Assembly: GCA_030654075.1 (NCBI GenBank) | Contig: JAURYB010000084.1 | Coordinates: forward strand, 1-64,000 | Direction of reading: 5' to 3' | Length of the DNA stretch: 64,000 nt | DNA from: Bacteroidales bacterium | GTDB taxonomy: Bacteria > Bacteroidota > Bacteroidia > Bacteroidales > UBA4417 | In this document: positions 8,667-16,680 of the stretch, piece by piece | Layout: every line of letters starts with the position of its first letter | Position numbering within the stretch: the first letter of the stretch is position 1 | The notes under the pieces: generated by a model | Seen by the model: only the letters and a program-made list of their open reading frames with translations | Told to the model about the DNA's origin: nothing | The model's database searches: none | Program-made: the position numbers and the translations under genes

Positions 8667-10226
8667 GTGGTAAACAAGGAATTAATTATAAATGCTGAAG
8701 CCTCCGAAGTAAACATCGCACTTCTGGAGGAAAAGGTATTGGTAGAACTCAATAAGGAAAAGACTAACAACAGTTTTGCTGTTGGCGACGTATACCTGGG
8801 CCGCATTAAGAAGATAATGCCCGGGCTTAATGCCGCGTTTGTAGATGTAGGATACGAAAAAGATGCCTTCCTGCATTACCTCGACCTGGGTCCGCAAATA
8901 AACTCGTTTCAGAAATATACCCGAAATGCACTGACTGGCAAAGATGCCCAGATCATGATGCAGGAGTTTGAATGCGAACCTGATATTGAAAAAACAGGTA
9001 AGATTTCTCAGGTGCTTTCGCCGAATCAGCAAATCCTGGTTCAGATTGCGAAAGAACCGATTTCAACAAAGGGTCCGCGTATTTCATCCGAAATTTCGTT
9101 TGCAGGCCGTTACCTGGTGCTGGTTCCTTTTAGTAACAGGTTATCCATTTCCCAGAAAATCAAGAGCGCTGAAGAACGTAACCGGCTGAAAAGACTGATT
9201 TCAAGTATCAGGCCAAAAAATTACGGTGTTATTATCCGTACAGTTGCTGAAGGTAAACGTGTGGCTGATCTGGATGCCGACCTGAACGCCCTTGTTCAGA
9301 AATGGGAAGCTGTAGCTCAAAAAATGTATGGTGCCAAACCACCGCAAAAAATTGTAAGCGAACTCGACCGCACATCTGCAATCCTTCGGGATATGCTGAA
9401 CGAATCATTCAACAACATTCATGTTGACGATCCGAATGTAGCCGAGGAAGTGAAAAACTATATACGTACCATTTCTCCGGATAAGGTTGATATTGTTAAA
9501 GTATATAAAGGTAAAATTCCTATTTTCGATAATTTCGGTATCGACAAGCAGATCAAGAATTCCTTTGGGAAGATTGTTACCATTAAAAGTGGAGTTTACC
9601 TGATTATTGAACATACCGAAGCGCTTCATGTAATTGATGTTAACAGCGGACATAAAGTAAACAGCGACAGCATCCAGGAGGAAAATGCTCTTTCGGTGAA
9701 CCTTGAGGCTGCTACTGAAATCGCCCGTCAATTGCGTTTGCGTGATATGGGTGGCATTATTGTAGTCGATTTTATTGATATGCATGAAGGCACCAACCGC
9801 CGGAAGCTGTATCAGCGACTCAAGGACGAAATGGCTAAGGATAATGCCAAGCATACGATCCTGCCTCCAAGTAAATTCGGATTGGTTCAGGTAACACGGC
9901 AGCGTGTACGTCCCGAAACCAATGTAGCTATTCTTGAAAAATGCCCTTCATGCGGAGGTACAGGCGAGATAAAACCAAGTATCCTGCTTACCGACGAAAT
10001 TGAAAATAATATTCAGTATCTCCTTCAGGATCAAAATGAGGAATACCTGAAAATAAATGCACATCCATTTGTTTATGCGTTTTTAAAGCAAGGTGGATTA
10101 TTCAGATCCATACAATGGAAATGGTATTTTAAATATAAAAAATGGATCAACCTGGCACCGGTAAATTCATACCAATTAACAGATTACAGGTTTTTAAACA
10201 AAAACCAGGACGAAATTAAAATGTAA
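8667..10226 (+). CDS. rng: Ribonuclease E/G family endoribonuclease
   Basis: This 519-residue enzyme is an RNase G-size member of the RNase E/G family, which makes single-strand cuts in rRNA precursors and mRNA. The S1-like part lies at about residues 38-125. The DNase I-like catalytic core carries the magnesium aspartates D324 (in I-D-V-N-S) and D368 (in V-V-D-F-I-D-M). The zinc-link C-P-S-C-G-G-T-G follows near residue 425. It lacks the long disordered tail of RNase E. I choose the GTG at 8667 because the protein then begins V-N-K-E-L-I-I-N, as is usual in Bacteroidota, and no ATG precedes the conserved region. It is flanked by hairpin terminators at 8534-8581 and 10228-10257. Confidence 0.95.
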   Translation: MVNKELIINAEASEVNIALLEEKVLVELNKEKTNNSFAVGDVYLGRIKKIMPGLNAAFVDVGYEKDAFLHYLDLGPQINSFQKYTRNALTGKDAQIMMQEFECEPDIEKTGKISQVLSPNQQILVQIAKEPISTKGPRISSEISFAGRYLVLVPFSNRLSISQKIKSAEERNRLKRLISSIRPKNYGVIIRTVAEGKRVADLDADLNALVQKWEAVAQKMYGAKPPQKIVSELDRTSAILRDMLNESFNNIHVDDPNVAEEVKNYIRTISPDKVDIVKVYKGKIPIFDNFGIDKQIKNSFGKIVTIKSGVYLIIEHTEALHVIDVNSGHKVNSDSIQEENALSVNLEAATEIARQLRLRDMGGIIVVDFIDMHEGTNRRKLYQRLKDEMAKDNAKHTILPPSKFGLVQVTRQRVRPETNVAILEKCPSCGGTGEIKPSILLTDEIENNIQYLLQDQNEEYLKINAHPFVYAFLKQGGLFRSIQWKWYFKYKKWINLAPVNSYQLTDYRFLNKNQDEIKM

Positions 10227-10227
10227 T

Positions 10228-10257
10228 AAAAACGGCTCCCATAAGGAGCCGTTTTTA
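10228..10257 (+). terminator. Intrinsic terminator of rng
   Basis: A 7-bp stem, CGGCTCC (10233-10239) with GGAGCCG (10245-10251), closes a 5-nt loop and is flanked by an A run and a T run. It begins two bases past the rng stop codon. Confidence 0.92.
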
Positions 10258-10296
10258 TTTCTTTAATTGAATATTTCTGTTCTCAGTTTGATCTCA

Positions 10297-10380
10297 GAAC
10301 AAGGAATAACGATTTTTGATATTAGATTTTCTGAATGTTAGGGATTTACTTCTAAAATCCTAAATCGTTGATCCTTGTTC
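10297..10380. repeat. Imperfect inverted repeat between rng and the kinase gene
   Basis: Arms of 19 bp (10297-10315 and 10362-10380) match except for two positions. A second nested pair lies inside (TTAGGGATTT and AAAATCCTAA). The whole can fold into a long hairpin of about 84 nt between two convergent genes. It may be a small repeat element or a bidirectional terminator. Confidence 0.6.
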
Positions 10381-10434
10381 TTAAATCATATTACAATTTA
10401 TAAATTTGATCAATCAGATCTTAAATATTGATTC

Positions 10435-11076
10435 CTACTTTTTAACAATAGCAACCTCGTACTCCATCGTAATCAGAATATCCGCTTTAGGCTTCAGTGC
10501 CTGCACCATCTGGTGTTCCTGTTCGAGAACAGCCATACGGTATTCATTCTGAGGTTCCTTGCCGCGAACCACCTGTGCTTTTTTGGTTTCGTGATAGGTA
10601 AGTTCAATAAAGATACTTAGGTCGATGCCTTCGGTTTTAATAGCGTATAATCCATCTACCACAATCATATCAACGGTTGAATAATCAGTAGTAAGCTGAT
10701 CAACCTGTTCGGTAACCAGGTCAACACACGGGCCGGTTGATACTTTGCCGGCTTTAAACTCGGCAATATTACGGTTGATAGTGTCCCAGTCGTATTCGCC
10801 ATAGCCAACCACATTCTGAATCCCGTTTTCCTTGCGCCATTCGGTGCGAAGGAGCGGAAGAATGCGGTAGTAATTGTCGATATGAATCGGTTTGGCAAAA
10901 ATGCCGTGCTTGCGTAACCCTTTGGCAATAACATGAGCCAGTTCCGATTTCCCGGATCCGGATTCGCCCGAAATGCCGATCATCATTTTCGGTTTCTGGT
11001 TCGCGAGGATATGTTCAATAATTATTTCACCTGCTTTCTGGTGTTTTTCGGTAATCAGCAATACGTCACCTAACAT
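10435..11076 (-). CDS. Uridine-kinase-like P-loop kinase
   Basis: This 213-residue protein has a Walker A motif G-E-S-G-S-G-K-S at residues 37-44, a D-N-Y-Y motif near residue 68 like the substrate-binding D-x-F-Y of uridine kinases, and a second acidic motif (V-V-D-G-L-Y) near residue 140. It belongs to the uridine kinase/phosphoribulokinase superfamily; the phosphate acceptor is unknown. No signal peptide is seen, so it is cytoplasmic. It follows the GH65 phosphorylase fusion by 171 bp in the same direction and may be the last gene of the glucan operon or have its own promoter. Uridine or cytidine kinase is the default reading; a sugar or sugar-derivative kinase is possible because of the neighbours. 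Confidence 0.75.
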   Translation of the reverse strand: MLGDVLLITEKHQKAGEIIIEHILANQKPKMMIGISGESGSGKSELAHVIAKGLRKHGIFAKPIHIDNYYRILPLLRTEWRKENGIQNVVGYGEYDWDTINRNIAEFKAGKVSTGPCVDLVTEQVDQLTTDYSTVDMIVVDGLYAIKTEGIDLSIFIELTYHETKKAQVVRGKEPQNEYRMAVLEQEHQMVQALKPKADILITMEYEVAIVKK

Positions 11077-11140
11077 GGTTTTTATTTTTAATGGGTTAAA
11101 GTCTTTTTTCTAATTTTTATCTATGTTGTTTTTTCCTGCT

Positions 11141-11222
11141 TTGCGAACGTTGCGGAACCATTGTGTTATTTGCGATGAAAAATAATTAACGCAATGACGC
11201 AAAGTTTACGCAACAACGCAAG
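11141..11222. repeat. Degenerate ACGCAA-rich intergenic repeat
   Basis: Four copies of ACGCAA occur between 11189 and 11221, three with roughly 8-bp spacing (ACGCAATG, ACGCAAAG, then ACGCAACA and ACGCAAGG). An opposite-strand relative, TTGCG-AACG-TTGCGG, lies at about 11141-11156. This resembles short degenerate intergenic repeats I associate with Bacteroidota genomes. No gene is present. Confidence 0.45.
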
Positions 11223-11247
11223 GTTGATTGCAAAATGCAGTATTAAA

Positions 11248-14200
11248 TCAGAACGTAAAAATACAATCCTTTGCTTTGAAAACTTTAAGATTTGTTCCAT
11301 TGACTAAGATCATTGAATCTTTATCAACACTAACAACAAGCTGAGTTTTTGTAATGGTCATATGGAAACGGGTTCCTTTAAAACTTATTCCAAAACTCAA
11401 TGTTTCCCATGCATCAGGCATAGCAGGTTGTACTGATAAATAGTCCTGGTCGAAGGAAATACCGGCAAAAGTACTCAGCGCTATCAAAACAGTTCCGGCC
11501 ATTACACCTGCATGAATACCTTCGGCTGTAGTTCCGCCCTGTATATCTACAAAGTCGCTGGCCAAAGCATCGGAATACAGATTCCAGCTCATTTCCCTGT
11601 TACCGGCAATGGAAGCCAAACGTGCGTGAACAATCCGGCTCAGCGTTGAACCATGTGAAGTACGGCCAAAATAATATTCCAGGTTTTTTTGCAGGTAATC
11701 CGATGGCAATTTATATCCCAAACCATTAAGCAGGCTGTCAACTTCTGATTTCTCAAGGTTATAAAAAGTCATCAGCATATCAGCCTGTTTCGAAACCTTG
11801 AATTCGTCAGGGGTTAATCCTTCCGCTTTCAGTATGCGGTCCATACGGTAAATATTGCCGTACTTCTTTTTATAAAATTCCCAATCGAGTTCCTTCAGAT
11901 TAAAATAGCCTTCGTATTGAGCTATGATTCCATCTTTGTCAATGTCAAGGAAAAGTTTGCCCGCAATATCCTTCCACAAATCAAGTTCTTCAGTTTTGAA
12001 ACCAAGCTTTTCGAATTCAGCTGATCCGTTTTCTCCATACGATTCCAGAATAAGTGCAGCCTTATGAAATGCCCATGCAACCATCAGGTTTGTATAGGCG
12101 TTGTTATTCAGGCCACCTTCTTTGGCATCAGGATATAGTTCGTGAAACTCATCAGGTCCCATAACTTTAGTGAGATCGTAACGCTGGCGTTTCTGATTCC
12201 AATGGCACTTACTTGCCCAGAAACGGCAGATTTCCAGGAACATCTCTGAACCATATAACTTCATGAAGCCATGATCCTCGGTGATCTGGTAATATTGCCA
12301 TACATCGAAGGCTACAGCCAGCGAAACATGTCGCTGCAACGAGCTGTGATCCACATCCCATTGCCCGTTAAGCGGATTCAGGTGGATAACCTGGGTTTCC
12401 TCACGCCCGTCGGATCCGCTCTGCCAGGCGAACATTGCTCCCGAATAACCGTATTCTTGGGCGTATTCCTTCGATTTTTCGAGCCTGCGGTAGCGATACA
12501 TCAGCATTGATTTTGCTACTTCAGGGAGATTTATATCATAAAGCGGAAGGATAAAAAGTTCGTCCCAGAAAATATGGCCGCGGTACGCTTCTCCATGCAG
12601 TCCACGCGCGGTGACGCTGGCATCGATGCTGCTGTTATGTGGCGACATGCTTACCATCAGGTGATAAAGATGGAGGCGGAGAAGTTTTTGAGAAAAGCGA
12701 TCGCCTGTCACCTGCATATCTACTTTGGCCCAGATTTTATCCCAGGCTGCTGTGCTTTCGGCCAGAAGAGTATTGAAATCCGCAGTAACAGTATCCAATT
12801 TAGTTTTTGCTGAAGATAAAGGATTAGTTACATCATCTTTTTTCGAAGTATAGATGGCAACTTTCTTAATCAGAGTTACCACTTCATCCTTTTCCAGATC
12901 AAATGATGCCGCACAATAAATAGCGGATGGAGAAATGGAATGATACAGTTCAACGTCCGAAGAAATGCCATCCTGGAAGAAAAAATGATCAGCGGCTTCG
13001 GCAATCTTTATTCCCGACTGAGTAGATGAAACAACAACATATTGCCTGTCTCGGGCAGCTCCCTGCTCAACCGGTTTCAGGTGTTGCTGGTTGAGGGATT
13101 TGTATCGTTCGACACCGTCATTAATTATGGCACCATTGATTCCGGTTTTAATGGTGATTTTACCGCTGTAATTCAGAGGTTTTACTGAATATTGCAAAGC
13201 AGATAAATGAGGATCAGCCATGGAAGTAAACCTTTTGGATTCAATCAGTGTTTCTTTTCCGTTTTCATCTTTTACTTTAAGTGTACGGGTAAGAAGGCCT
13301 GATTTAAAATCCAGTTTACGTTGTATCGAAATTATTTTAGTATTGTTTATATCAAACCAATCACCATCTTCAATGCTGAAAGTAACAGGAAGCCAGTTGG
13401 GAGCGTTAACAAAATCTTCGTTCCACACATCCTTGCCGGCAATAGGAGTACTGAGGCGGTTGTATAGTCCGGCAATGTATGTTCCGGGATAATTTATGGC
13501 GTTGGCTTCGTTTTCGTCCATGGCACCACGGGTACCTGAGTAGCCGTTTCCAACGGTAAGCAAGGCTTCGCGGGTGCGTTCCTTATTTGGTTCGTAGGTA
13601 TTATAGGTTATATTCCAGCCGTCGGCTTCAATTCCTTTTTTAAACCAGTCGTTAAGTGCTTCGAGGGAAGTTTCCGAAATATCATCAACTACAATATCGG
13701 CTCCGTTTATCAGAAGTTCAATTTGATTCTCTTCACGTGCTAAACCTAGCACCAGGCCAAAATTTCCTGCCTTGCCTGCTGCAACGCCCGAGGTGGCGTC
13801 TTCAACCACTATAGCATTATGCGGTTTTACGCCAAGATTGGCTGCTGCTGTTGTAAAAATATCAGGTTCAGGTTTTCCTTTCAATCCTAATTCAACTGAA
13901 ACAACGCCATCAACGCGTGTTTCGATAAGCGGCATCAGTCCCGCTGCTTCCAGAACTGCCTCACAGTTTTTACTCGATGAGGCAACGCCAATCTTAATTC
14001 CAGCTTTTTTCAGGTCATGCATCAACTGAACGGTCGATTCATACACACTAACGCCATCGCGTTTCAATACTTCGTTAAAAGTGATATTTTTCCGGTTGCC
14101 TAATCCACATACGGTTTCCATTTCAACTGAATCCGAAGGATCGCCAAATGGAATATGAATTCCCCGTGATTCGAGAAAAGATTTTACTCCTTCGTAGCGT

Positions 14201-14394
14201 GGTTTGCCATCTACGTAAGGCAGGTAATCGTCTTTCTGGGTAAACGCCTTAAATGGTTCGCCAAACTCTTTTTCGCGCTGACGCATGTAGTCGTCGAACA
14301 TCTTTTTCCAGGCATGGCTGTGAACCAGTGCTGTGCGGGTGATAACACCATCAAGATCAAAAATTACGGCTTCGAAAAGATATTTTGGGGGCAT
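11248..14394 (-). CDS. Beta-phosphoglucomutase / GH65 disaccharide phosphorylase fusion
   Basis: This 1048-residue cytoplasmic fusion joins two consecutive enzymes. Residues 1-250 are a HAD beta-phosphoglucomutase-like domain with D13 and D15 in F-D-L-D-G-V-I, the S-S-S motif at 139-141, K174 and E198-D199. Residues about 257-1048 are a GH65 phosphorylase with catalytic acid E749 in G-P-D-E-F-H and an H-G-S-T-L-S phosphate-binding motif near residue 950. GH65 enzymes cleave maltose, trehalose, kojibiose or nigerose with phosphate to beta-glucose-1-phosphate; the mutase then makes glucose-6-phosphate. The starch-type neighbours favour maltose, but the substrate is not proved. It follows the cytoplasmic GH13 gene by 296 bp. 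Trehalose phosphorylase is the main alternative. Confidence 0.92.
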   Translation of the reverse strand: MPPKYLFEAVIFDLDGVITRTALVHSHAWKKMFDDYMRQREKEFGEPFKAFTQKDDYLPYVDGKPRYEGVKSFLESRGIHIPFGDPSDSVEMETVCGLGNRKNITFNEVLKRDGVSVYESTVQLMHDLKKAGIKIGVASSSKNCEAVLEAAGLMPLIETRVDGVVSVELGLKGKPEPDIFTTAAANLGVKPHNAIVVEDATSGVAAGKAGNFGLVLGLAREENQIELLINGADIVVDDISETSLEALNDWFKKGIEADGWNITYNTYEPNKERTREALLTVGNGYSGTRGAMDENEANAINYPGTYIAGLYNRLSTPIAGKDVWNEDFVNAPNWLPVTFSIEDGDWFDINNTKIISIQRKLDFKSGLLTRTLKVKDENGKETLIESKRFTSMADPHLSALQYSVKPLNYSGKITIKTGINGAIINDGVERYKSLNQQHLKPVEQGAARDRQYVVVSSTQSGIKIAEAADHFFFQDGISSDVELYHSISPSAIYCAASFDLEKDEVVTLIKKVAIYTSKKDDVTNPLSSAKTKLDTVTADFNTLLAESTAAWDKIWAKVDMQVTGDRFSQKLLRLHLYHLMVSMSPHNSSIDASVTARGLHGEAYRGHIFWDELFILPLYDINLPEVAKSMLMYRYRRLEKSKEYAQEYGYSGAMFAWQSGSDGREETQVIHLNPLNGQWDVDHSSLQRHVSLAVAFDVWQYYQITEDHGFMKLYGSEMFLEICRFWASKCHWNQKRQRYDLTKVMGPDEFHELYPDAKEGGLNNNAYTNLMVAWAFHKAALILESYGENGSAEFEKLGFKTEELDLWKDIAGKLFLDIDKDGIIAQYEGYFNLKELDWEFYKKKYGNIYRMDRILKAEGLTPDEFKVSKQADMLMTFYNLEKSEVDSLLNGLGYKLPSDYLQKNLEYYFGRTSHGSTLSRIVHARLASIAGNREMSWNLYSDALASDFVDIQGGTTAEGIHAGVMAGTVLIALSTFAGISFDQDYLSVQPAMPDAWETLSFGISFKGTRFHMTITKTQLVVSVDKDSMILVNGTNLKVFKAKDCIFTF

Positions 14395-14690
14395 AAGGAG
14401 GACGTTTTAAATAAATTACAGATTTTCAATTGTCTTTCAATGATTGAAGAATGAGCTTTTTAAAAGGTTGAGCTAGGTTGGGTGTCATTCAATTGTCATT
14501 CGGTAGCTGAGGATTGAGTTCTTGGAGTAATTGAGTTAAGATATATCCAAAAATCAGTATCAACTAAAATCAGTTTTTGCTTCTAACTTTATGAGGCAGG
14601 GACTGTCGAAGTATTCTTATCGAGTTTATGAGCCACGTGCTTTGAGTTTCCAGATTGTTGAAAACAGTAAACCCTCTTGAAATTTATAAG

Positions 14691-16379
14691 CTAGCTTATC
14701 TTTATCCAGCTAAATCCATAGGGTTGAAGAGACGAGGGTGATGTGTTACTAAAAACAGCGGAACATTTCTCAGCAAATGGAGGTAATTTGATGTCCATAA
14801 CTCTATCTGTCATGTTATGAATGATCAGCCATTTTTCTTTTTCAAAAGTGCGGATAAAGGAAAGCAGGTTTCCGCTTTCACTTCCGGGAAGTGTAATAAA
14901 TTCAATGCTTCCACGGCCAAATGTTTTGTGCTGATTACGAATGTGCAGCATCAGCTTTAGTTTATTGTAAATATGACTGCTGAAACTTTCAGGATTCTCA
15001 AGGTTGAGAGCTAATTCGTCCCAGTCAATCTTTCCGCGTACCAGGAAACGGGTATCATCTTTACCTGTCAGGCGTATCATTTCATTGTAGTAAGCTTCGT
15101 CGTTATATTTTCCGAATTCGTCGCCGTAATAAATAACGGGTGTTCCGGGAAGCGTTAATATAATTGAATATGCCAGAAGTATCCGCCGCTCATCGCGCTG
15201 CATAAGCTCGGAAAGCCGGGCTGAAATTCCTTCGCCCAGGCGGAAATCCCATTCGGGTTTCAGGCAATATTGTTTGTGGAGGTATTTGCGTTCTTCTTCG
15301 GTAACATAAACCAGTTCAAGGCTAAGCTCATCGTGGCAGCGAAGGAAGGTAAACCATTGCCCGTTGGCGGGCAATTCGGGAGTAAATGCTTTTGAAAGAG
15401 TTTCTTCAACAGGTTTGCCGCTTTGCATGGCAATGGATTTGAAAATCCGGGGCATTAGCGGGAAATGGTAAGCAGCATGGCATTCGTCGCCATTGCCCAT
15501 ATATTCAACAACCTGGGCGGGTTGCTGGCAGGCTTCAGCCAATAGGAGAGAGCCGGGTTTGACATAATCAAGTATAGCCCTGAAAAACTTAACTACCAGA
15601 TGAGTCTTAGGTAAGTTTTCACATTCAGTACCTTCTTCTTTCCAGATATAAGGTGTTGCGTCAGCTCTGAAGCCATCAACGCCGGCATTTTGCCAGAATA
15701 ACAGGACCTTGCATATTTCGAGTAAAACCTGGGGGTTTTTGTAATTTAAATCGGGCTGGAAATTAAAAAACCGGTGAAAATAATATTCATCACCTTTCTT
15801 TTCCCAGTTTGATGTTTCAATACCTTTAAAGATTATCCTGGCATCATTATACAAATCAGTATCTTCTGACCAGATATAGTAATCTCTGAAAGGATTATCT
15901 TTTGATTTGGATGCTTCTAAAAACCAGGGATGCTCATCAGAGGTATGATTCATAGAAATATCAAAAATTACTTTAATTCCTTTTTCATGCGCTGCAGCAA
16001 GGAATTGCCTGAAAATGTTCTGATCATTGGTTTTCCCGGACTTATCAAGTAATTCTGATCTTATATTTTTATAATCACTGATATCAAATCCCGCGTCACG
16101 CATGGGTGAATCGAGCACAGGCAAGAGCCAGATGCAATTGATGCCCAGATCGTGCAGGTAATCAAGTTTCTGTGTCAGACCGGCAAAATCATTATTAAAC
16201 AGATCAGCGTACAGCGAATATACAACAGCGTCTTTGTACCAATCGGCCGGGAAATCAGTCTTATCGTTTTTATCGAAACTGACCTCGATAGTCAAGAGAA
16301 AGTTTTCCAGAATATTTGTTGGTACTCCGGGATATAACTTTTCCCAGTAATCAAACAATTGCTTGCGGAAATGGGACAT
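14691..16379 (-). CDS. Cytoplasmic GH13 alpha-amylase-family enzyme
   Basis: This 562-residue protein has no signal peptide and should be cytoplasmic. It is a GH13 barrel with the N-H-T-S-D-E-H-P-W-F region at 144-153, nucleophile D240 (G-F-R-A-D-A), acid/base E282 (L-L-A-E-A) and transition-state stabiliser D350 (R-C-H-D-E). The sequence resembles the alpha-glucosidase, oligo-1,6-glucosidase and trehalose-synthase branch rather than secreted amylases. Lying between susF and the GH65 fusion, it probably trims or transglycosylates imported malto-oligosaccharides so that the phosphorylase can use them. Hydrolase versus glucan isomerase cannot be decided from motifs. Gaps of about 300 bp on both sides leave room for separate promoters. 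Confidence 0.9.
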   Translation of the reverse strand: MSHFRKQLFDYWEKLYPGVPTNILENFLLTIEVSFDKNDKTDFPADWYKDAVVYSLYADLFNNDFAGLTQKLDYLHDLGINCIWLLPVLDSPMRDAGFDISDYKNIRSELLDKSGKTNDQNIFRQFLAAAHEKGIKVIFDISMNHTSDEHPWFLEASKSKDNPFRDYYIWSEDTDLYNDARIIFKGIETSNWEKKGDEYYFHRFFNFQPDLNYKNPQVLLEICKVLLFWQNAGVDGFRADATPYIWKEEGTECENLPKTHLVVKFFRAILDYVKPGSLLLAEACQQPAQVVEYMGNGDECHAAYHFPLMPRIFKSIAMQSGKPVEETLSKAFTPELPANGQWFTFLRCHDELSLELVYVTEEERKYLHKQYCLKPEWDFRLGEGISARLSELMQRDERRILLAYSIILTLPGTPVIYYGDEFGKYNDEAYYNEMIRLTGKDDTRFLVRGKIDWDELALNLENPESFSSHIYNKLKLMLHIRNQHKTFGRGSIEFITLPGSESGNLLSFIRTFEKEKWLIIHNMTDRVMDIKLPPFAEKCSAVFSNTSPSSLQPYGFSWIKIS

Positions 16380-16680
16380 GGCAAGATTTTGAGTAACCTC
16401 GGTTAATTAAAGGTCAGATATATAGAAAGAATAATCCGGAATAGAACATCGAAAGTATGTGGCAGGCAGATCATCCCGGAGAAAGAATCTTCAAAAGAGA
16501 AGCACAAAATCTGATTTAAAACAGAAAATTATAATGCGGCTTTTAAACAAAATGATTCGCTCTGATTATCAAAATTCTGATTTATTCTCAAAGAAGGTCT
16601 AAAAAATTGCCACCTAACAAGACTACAAGGGAAGTTACATTCAATCAGTTGTAACTTCCCTTGCAGATAATGTGTTTTAT
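16380..16680. other. 301-bp gap between the susF-like gene and cytoplasmic GH13
   Basis: No gene is seen. The gap holds a strong hairpin at its right end (16626-16663), and the rest should contain a leader or promoter for the cytoplasmic GH13 gene. I find no exact TAnnTTTG element on the minus strand. Confidence 0.5.
16626..16663 (-). terminator. Strong hairpin after the susF-like gene
   Basis: Perfect 13-bp arms (16626-16638 and 16651-16663, CAAGGGAAGTTAC and its complement) flank a 12-nt loop, 17 bases past the susF-like stop codon. No T run follows directly, so it may be an mRNA-stabilising or attenuating hairpin rather than a full terminator. Confidence 0.7.
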
